Part shown: positions 59,571 through 64,000 of the stretch, piece by piece | How positions within the stretch are numbered: the stretch's first letter is position 1 | How the letters are laid out: every line of letters begins with the position of its first letter | Source: Planctomycetota bacterium | GTDB lineage: Bacteria; Planctomycetota; UBA1135; GCA-002686595 | Reading direction: 5' to 3' | NCBI GenBank assembly: GCA_028278425.1 | Contig: JANQEJ010000253.1 | Span: 1 to 64,000 of the forward strand | DNA: 64,000 nt | Position numbers and translations under genes: made by a program | The notes under the pieces: generated by a model | Told to the model about the DNA's origin: nothing | Database searches by the model: none | What the model saw: the letters and a program-made list of their open reading frames with translations, nothing else

Positions 59571-61445
59571 CTAGAAGGTCACGCCGACCGCGTTGGTGAA
59601 GCTCTGGCTCGGCGGAAGCCCCGACACCGCCAGGTGCGCCTGCAGCCAGAGCGTCGACCCCGAGAGCGAGGGGAGGCTCGGCACGTTGAAGACCACGTCG
59701 GCCGCGGAGATGAACGAGCCCGCGTCGGCGATCTGGAAGGCGAAGCCCACGTCGAGCACGAGCCCGTAGTCGATCCCGGGCAGGACGAGCGGTGCGGGGA
59801 ACGTCCCGCCGCTCACGGCGAGGGCGTGGAAGACCCAGAAGGGGAGCCCGCTGTCCAACGACACGGTGAGCGTGCCGCCGATGCCGGTGGTCGTCGCGGT
59901 CAGGATGGGGTATTGCGCGAGCGCACCGGCCAGGGCGCCGGTTCCGCCCGGGCCGTCGGCCTCGAGGTCGGCGTAGCCCGGCACGCCGGGCACGGTCGGC
60001 GCGACGGTGAGCGTGTCGAAGCTCTGCGCCTGAATCGCGGCCGGTTGGCCGTCGATCCGCACGGCGGTCGCGGTGTCGAGGAACGCGCCGTTGATCACGA
60101 AGGGCGTCGTCCCGGCCGCCTGGATCGGGCCGCTGACGTTCGCGAGGATCGGCGGCTGCGGGCTTCCGGGAACCGCGACGTTCCAGGAACGCTCCTCGCT
60201 CATCAGCGCCGCCCGCGCCGCCTCGTCGCGCACGAGCGGCGTGTTGTCGGTCACGCGGGCCGAAACGGTATAGAAGCCCGGTGCAAGCGCGAGCGTGGAG
60301 ACGTCGAGCTGCTCCGCCGTCGCGCCGGGGATCGGCACGCCGTCGATCGACCATTCCACGTCAAGCGCGTGGAACGACGGGTCGATCGGGTCGACGAAGA
60401 GCACGACGTCGTCGAGGTACGTGCCCGGCGCCGACGCGTCGTCGATGGGCGAGACGATGCCGTAGATCTGGAGGACGAGCTGCTCCACGTTGACCTGCTC
60501 GAAGGGCCGGCCCAGGTTGCGCATCATCGAGTTGGACGTGGGGCGGTAGATCCCGAAGACCGAGTACATCGCGCCCTCGAAGGTCGACACGTTCGGCTCG
60601 CTCAGCCACAGGTGCCACTTCTGCTGCTGGGCCGCCATCGCCGCCGCGTTCAGGATGCTGGCGTTGGCCGCGCCCGGTTCGCCGCCGGTGTACGTCGTCG
60701 GTCCGCCGTAGGTGTATTCGTCGGCCAGGTTGCCGAGGGAGTGCCCGAGCTCGTGCAGGGCGATGTCGATCGCCAAGCCGTTGTTCCCCGCTACCGTCGC
60801 GAGGTCGGAAGAGCTGTACCCGCCGCCGCCGTACTTGCTCGAGTTCGCCAGGGCGAGAACCTGGTCCCTCCCGGGAGCCAGGCTCGCCTGCGCGTTGGCC
60901 TTGCCGACGCTGACGCACAGCAGGCGCTCGATGCCGCTGCACCAGTACTGCATGTCGAGCGCGGTGTCCTTCTGGATCCCCTGGACCGGATCGTTGTCGA
61001 CGCCCGACTCGTTGGAGACGACGTCGACGCGGTGCACGTTGATCAGGCTCGCGTAGTCGGAGAGCGGCGGCTCGTTCAGGAAGACCGGCAGGATGGCGTT
61101 GACGTGCGACGCGTAGAACCCCAGCTCGCTCGCCGTGTATCCGTCGCCGACGAAGACCAGGTCGAGCCGGTTCTGCGGCGGCCCGTTGTCGATCAGCGTG
61201 ACCACGCCCGCTCCTTCCGCCGCCGGCGCTCCGAGGGGCGTGCCGACGTCCGCGTGGAGCTCGTTGCGCGGGTCCGCCTCGATCCGGCCGCCGCGCAGGG
61301 TGCCGCCCTCGTCGACCCAGTCGTAGTAGATCCAGTCGCCGTCCGCAGGCTGGAGCCGACCGTGCTCGTGGGGCGGCAGCCCGTCGTGGGAGTGGGTCTG
61401 GGCGGAGAGCGGCGCCGCGAGGAGCGCGAGGGGAAGGAGCTTCAT
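59571..61445 (-). CDS. Secreted M64-type metallopeptidase with TIG-like and tail domains
   Basis: The protein has 624 residues, with a signal peptide ending APLSAQT and a His-rich stretch (HSHDGLPPHEH) after it. The M64 core runs from L-D-L-V-F-V-G-D-G-Y-T with the zinc site H231-E-L-G-H-S-L-G-N-L-A-D-E-Y. Further conserved pieces are S-N-S-M-M-R-N-L and F-E-Q-V-N. Ig-like and IPT-like domains follow (about 430-510), and the last 105 residues are the tail module (FWVFHALAVSGG, LWLQAHLAVSG, FTNAVGV). It is larger than the M64 protein at 12958, with the same H-E-x-G-H-x8-D-E-Y site. It is probably an extracellular peptidase. Confidence 0.86.
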   Translation of the reverse strand: MKLLPLALLAAPLSAQTHSHDGLPPHEHGRLQPADGDWIYYDWVDEGGTLRGGRIEADPRNELHADVGTPLGAPAAEGAGVVTLIDNGPPQNRLDLVFVGDGYTASELGFYASHVNAILPVFLNEPPLSDYASLINVHRVDVVSNESGVDNDPVQGIQKDTALDMQYWCSGIERLLCVSVGKANAQASLAPGRDQVLALANSSKYGGGGYSSSDLATVAGNNGLAIDIALHELGHSLGNLADEYTYGGPTTYTGGEPGAANASILNAAAMAAQQQKWHLWLSEPNVSTFEGAMYSVFGIYRPTSNSMMRNLGRPFEQVNVEQLVLQIYGIVSPIDDASAPGTYLDDVVLFVDPIDPSFHALDVEWSIDGVPIPGATAEQLDVSTLALAPGFYTVSARVTDNTPLVRDEAARAALMSEERSWNVAVPGSPQPPILANVSGPIQAAGTTPFVINGAFLDTATAVRIDGQPAAIQAQSFDTLTVAPTVPGVPGYADLEADGPGGTGALAGALAQYPILTATTTGIGGTLTVSLDSGLPFWVFHALAVSGGTFPAPLVLPGIDYGLVLDVGFAFQIADAGSFISAADVVFNVPSLPSLSGSTLWLQAHLAVSGLPPSQSFTNAVGVTF

Positions 61446-61492
61446 GGGGACTCGGGTGGGTGGGATGGGTGCTTCGGCCCCTTTGCCGTCCA

Positions 61493-62641
61493 CTAGGTTA
61501 GAGCCGCCTCGCGGTTTCCAGGTTCCCCTTCTTCCGACCAGACGACGTCGTAAAGCGTGTTCCGCTCGACGGGTATGCGCCCCGCGTCGCGGATCGCCTG
61601 GATCAGCTCCTCGCGTTGGGTCTTCTGCGGCGTCGTCGCGCCGGCGTCGTGGTAGATGCGCTCCTCGACCACGGTGCCGTCGACGTCGTCGGCGCCGAAG
61701 GAGAGGCACGCCTGGGCGACGCCGAGCTCCATCAGGATCCAGTAGGCCTTGACGTGCGGGACGTTGTCGAGCATCAGGCGCCCGACGGCGATCTCGCGCA
61801 GCTCGTCCAAGGCGGTCGGCCCGGGCAAGTGCGACCACTCGTTGTTCTCCGGGTGGAACGAGAGCGGGATGTACGTCTGGAAGCCGCCGGTTACGTCCTG
61901 GAGCGTCCGCAGCCGGTCCAGGTGGTCGACGCGTTCCTCGGCGGTCTCGACGTGGCCGTGCAGCATCGTGCAGTTGGAGCGCAGCCTCGCCGCGTGGACC
62001 TGGCGCGCGATCGCGAGCCACTCGTCGCCGGTGATCTTCAGGTGGTAGCCCTCGCGGTGGATGCGCTCGGCGAAGACCTCCGCGCCGCCGCCGGGGCAGG
62101 AGCCGAGGCCGGCCTCCTTGAGCTCCTCGAGCACCTCCGGCATCGGCTTCTTCGCCACCTTCTGGATCTGGTCGAGCTCCACCATCGTGAAGGCCTTGAC
62201 GTGGATCGCGGGCCGGGCCGCCTTCACCGCGCGGAGCAGGTCGAGGTAGTACTCGTACGGGATCTTCGGCCAAACGCCGGCGACCATGTGGACCTCGGTC
62301 ACCGGCTCGTCGAGCTGCTCCCGGATCTTCGCCGCCGCCTCCTCGGGTGTCATGAGGTAGGCGCCCTCCTGGCCGGGCAGCCGGTCGAAGGAGCAGAACC
62401 GGCAGAACTTGTTGCAGTAGTTCGTGTAGTTGACGTGCTGGTTGACGTTGAAGTAGGCGCGGTCGCCGTGGAGCTTCTCGCGCACGTGGTTCGCGAGGGC
62501 GCCGACCGCGTGCAGGTGCGGCGTTCGGTAGAGCGCGAGGCCGTCGTCGCGCGAAAGCCGCTCGCCCGCGAGCACCTTCGCGGCGATCGGCCCCAACCCG
62601 GCCTCGTCCGCCTGCCGCCGTAGGCGCGCGACGTCCGTCAC
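61493..62641 (-). CDS. mqnE: Aminodeoxyfutalosine synthase MqnE (radical SAM)
   Basis: The protein has 382 residues. The radical SAM cluster motif is Y-C-N-K-F-C-R-F-C-S-F (C-x3-C-x2-C). H-M-V-A-G-V-W-P-K-I-P and G-G-G-A-E-V-F are later family features, and the C-terminal part has S-F-G-A-D-D-V-D-G-T. MqnE adds 3-enolpyruvoyl-benzoate to SAM-derived radical chemistry to form aminodeoxyfutalosine. The start is a GTG overlapping the MqnC stop (GTGA). MqnE and MqnC are paralogues, so the assignment rests on the H-V-N-Y-T-N-Y-C segment and the lack of the MqnC G-G-H-H-P motif. Confidence 0.88.
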   Translation of the reverse strand: MTDVARLRRQADEAGLGPIAAKVLAGERLSRDDGLALYRTPHLHAVGALANHVREKLHGDRAYFNVNQHVNYTNYCNKFCRFCSFDRLPGQEGAYLMTPEEAAAKIREQLDEPVTEVHMVAGVWPKIPYEYYLDLLRAVKAARPAIHVKAFTMVELDQIQKVAKKPMPEVLEELKEAGLGSCPGGGAEVFAERIHREGYHLKITGDEWLAIARQVHAARLRSNCTMLHGHVETAEERVDHLDRLRTLQDVTGGFQTYIPLSFHPENNEWSHLPGPTALDELREIAVGRLMLDNVPHVKAYWILMELGVAQACLSFGADDVDGTVVEERIYHDAGATTPQKTQREELIQAIRDAGRIPVERNTLYDVVWSEEGEPGNREAALT

Positions 62642-63789
62642 GCGGCCGCCTCCTCGCGGCACGAGGGGAACACCGGGCCGTCGTGACGCTCGTCGACGAT
62701 GCCGTACCAGGAGTTGCGCTGCCGCGGCCGCATGCCGGCGGCGGTGAGCATGCGCTCGATCGTCTGGATCGACTCGAGGTGGAAGCAGCCGGCCGCGCTG
62801 ACCACGTTCTCCTCGAGCATCGTGCCGCCGAAGTCGTTCGCGCCGAAGCGCAGCGCGATCTGCGCGACCTTCATGCCCTGGGTGACGTAGCTCGTCTGGA
62901 CGCTCTTGAAGTTGTCCAGGAAGATCCGCGCTACGGCCAGGACGCGCAGGTAGACGGCGTGCGTCGTCCTGGGCGGGTAGATGTGCGCCTCCGGCACGCC
63001 ATCGGGCTGCATGTTCCAGCAGATGAAGGCCGTGAAGCCGCGGGTCTCGTCCTGGAGGTCGCGCAGCCGCGCGAGGTGCTCGATCCGCTCCGCCGGCGTC
63101 TCGAGGTGGCCGTACATCATCGTCGCCGAGCTGCGCAGCCCGGCCTCGTGGATCTTCTTGTGGACCTCGAGCCAGCGCTCGCTGGACGTCTTCTTCGGCG
63201 CGATGAGCTTGCGGACGCGCTCGACGAGCATCTCGGCGCCGGCGCCGGGGACGCTGCCGAGCCCCGCCTCCTTCAGGTCGGCGAGCACGTCCTCGACCGG
63301 CCGCTTGTCCAGCTTGGCCAGGTGGTCGATCTCCGGCGCCGAGAGCGCGTGGGGGTTCACCTGCGGGAAGCGCTCGCGCAGGTCGGCGAGAAGCTCGCAC
63401 CACCAGTCCGTCTTGATCGCCGGGTGGTGCCCGCCCTGGATGAGGATCTGGCGGCCGCCGAGCTCCGCGGTCTCGCGCACCTTCTCGACCAGGACCTCGC
63501 GCGGCAGCACGTAGGCCTCCTTGTCGCCGGGGCGGCGGTAGAAGGCGCAGAAGCCGCAGTCGGCGACGCAGACGTTGGTCGGGTTGATGTTGCGATCGAC
63601 GATGTAGGTGACGATCGGCTCGGGGTGCTTGCGCCACCGCACGCGGTCGGCCAGCGTGCCGAGCGTCGAAAGGCTCGCCTCGTCGTGGAGGAGGAGCGCC
63701 TCCTCCGGCGTGATGCGCTCGCCGGCTTCGACCTTGTCGACGACCCGCGCCAGGGGGGCCTCGGCGGGAGTTTGCGTCGGCGCTTGCAT
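62638..63789 (-). CDS. mqnC: Cyclic dehypoxanthinyl futalosine synthase MqnC (radical SAM)
   Basis: The protein has 383 residues. R-N-I-N-P-T-N-V-C-V-A-D-C-G-F-C-A-F-Y-R is the MqnC cluster region. I-L-I-Q-G-G-H-H-P-A-I-K is the MqnC-specific motif, and F-G-A-N-D-F-G-G-T-M-L-E-E-N-V follows near the C-terminus. It cyclises dehypoxanthinyl futalosine, a mid-pathway step of menaquinone synthesis. The gene is first in a two-gene operon with mqnE. TATACT is eight bases before the ATG at 63789, and a divergent gene begins at 63849. Confidence 0.9.
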   Translation of the reverse strand: MQAPTQTPAEAPLARVVDKVEAGERITPEEALLLHDEASLSTLGTLADRVRWRKHPEPIVTYIVDRNINPTNVCVADCGFCAFYRRPGDKEAYVLPREVLVEKVRETAELGGRQILIQGGHHPAIKTDWWCELLADLRERFPQVNPHALSAPEIDHLAKLDKRPVEDVLADLKEAGLGSVPGAGAEMLVERVRKLIAPKKTSSERWLEVHKKIHEAGLRSSATMMYGHLETPAERIEHLARLRDLQDETRGFTAFICWNMQPDGVPEAHIYPPRTTHAVYLRVLAVARIFLDNFKSVQTSYVTQGMKVAQIALRFGANDFGGTMLEENVVSAAGCFHLESIQTIERMLTAAGMRPRQRNSWYGIVDERHDGPVFPSCREEAAA

Positions 63790-63797
63790 ACGCAGTC

Positions 63798-63803
63798 AGT
63801 ATA
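63798..63803 (-). promoter_or_regulatory. -10-like box TATACT for mqnC
   Basis: TATACT on the minus strand is eight bases before the mqnC ATG. It is the best match to the canonical -10 element among the twelve boxes in the window. Confidence 0.5.
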
Positions 63804-63848
63804 GGAAGGAATGATGTCCGACAGTACCGCCGCTCCAAGGAGGTCATC

Positions 63849-64000
63849 GTGGAACGCCAACTCGCCGTCTGGGCCGCACCGATTCTGGTTCTCGTCGCCG
63901 TGCTCGTCGGCGTCCTGTTCGGGCACGCGCCCGGCAAGCGTCCGGCCGCCCGCGCGGTGGCGAATGCCGAGCCCGAAGAGGCCGCGCCGGAGACGGTGAC
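63849..64000 (+). CDS. Membrane-anchored protein, N-terminal part (cut by window edge)
   Basis: AAGGAGGT (63837-63844) is a near-perfect ribosome site four bases before a GTG that opens a frame running off the right edge. The first 50 residues have an uncleaved-looking membrane helix (A-P-I-L-V-L-V-A-V-L-V-G-V-L-F-G) followed by an Ala/Glu/Pro-rich segment. It is divergent from mqnC. The remaining sequence is needed for identity. Confidence 0.7.
   Translation, partial: MERQLAVWAAPILVLVAVLVGVLFGHAPGKRPAARAVANAEPEEAAPETV

Overview
The window is about 70% G+C, gene-dense DNA from a bacterium that I place in Planctomycetota, with the class uncertain. The reasons are a long secreted dehydrogenase-type protein combining a beta-propeller, one CxxCH haem site and a DUF1080-like C-terminus; many exported proteins (peptidases, beta-helix proteins, multihaem cytochrome) that end in the same kind of C-terminal module; an ECF sigma factor paired with a YfbK-type VWA protein; and menaquinone synthesis by the futalosine route (mqnA, mqnC, mqnE). 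I saw no tRNA or rRNA gene, CRISPR array, insertion sequence or phage module.

Layout. 0-10.6 kb: a GNAT fragment, a secreted toroid-like protein, a small secreted protein plus lipoprotein pair, a TrmB-type regulator, a nuclease lipoprotein, an enzyme I (PtsI) homologue lacking key catalytic residues, homoserine kinase, an orphan aminotransferase-tail protein, a methyltransferase with a lysine-rich tail, and threonine synthase. 10.6-30.1 kb: secretome block with a pentahaem cytochrome-like protein, four metallopeptidases (M64, gluzincin, M1, metzincin), an alpha/beta hydrolase, a Nudix/metallo-beta-lactamase fusion and the 1112-residue dehydrogenase-type protein. 30.2-32.1 kb: a membrane STAND NTPase with a leucine-rich-repeat tail, in visibly lower G+C DNA. 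32.3-37.5 kb: an S41-like lipoprotein and the sigma/VWA pair. 37.6-38.6 kb: a thioredoxin-fold protein in which an in-frame TGA replaces the first redox cysteine (U-P-P-C), followed by a SECIS-like hairpin, so a probable new selenoprotein. 38.6-42.3 kb: an asymmetric heterodimeric ABC exporter. 42.4-51 kb: beta-helix proteins (two in tandem duplication), amidase, lipid-kinase homologue and M18 aminopeptidase. 51-56 kb: a leftward operon mqnA - zinc-ribbon protein - top6B - top6A - D-amino-acid-oxidase-like flavoprotein, carrying both subunits of topoisomerase VI, which is uncommon in bacteria. 56-64 kb: two RNA-modification enzymes, a structured intergenic region that may be an ncRNA, small membrane proteins, a second M64 peptidase, mqnE and mqnC, and the start of a membrane-anchored protein.

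Working together: MqnA, MqnC and MqnE are three steps of menaquinone synthesis; ThrB and ThrC make threonine from homoserine; Top6A and Top6B form one type IIB topoisomerase; the two ABC half-transporters form one exporter; the sigma factor is probably held by the anti-sigma-like head of the VWA protein. At twelve starts a TANNNT box sits 6-12 nt before the start codon, mostly without a Shine-Dalgarno sequence, which suggests frequent leaderless or near-leaderless transcription.
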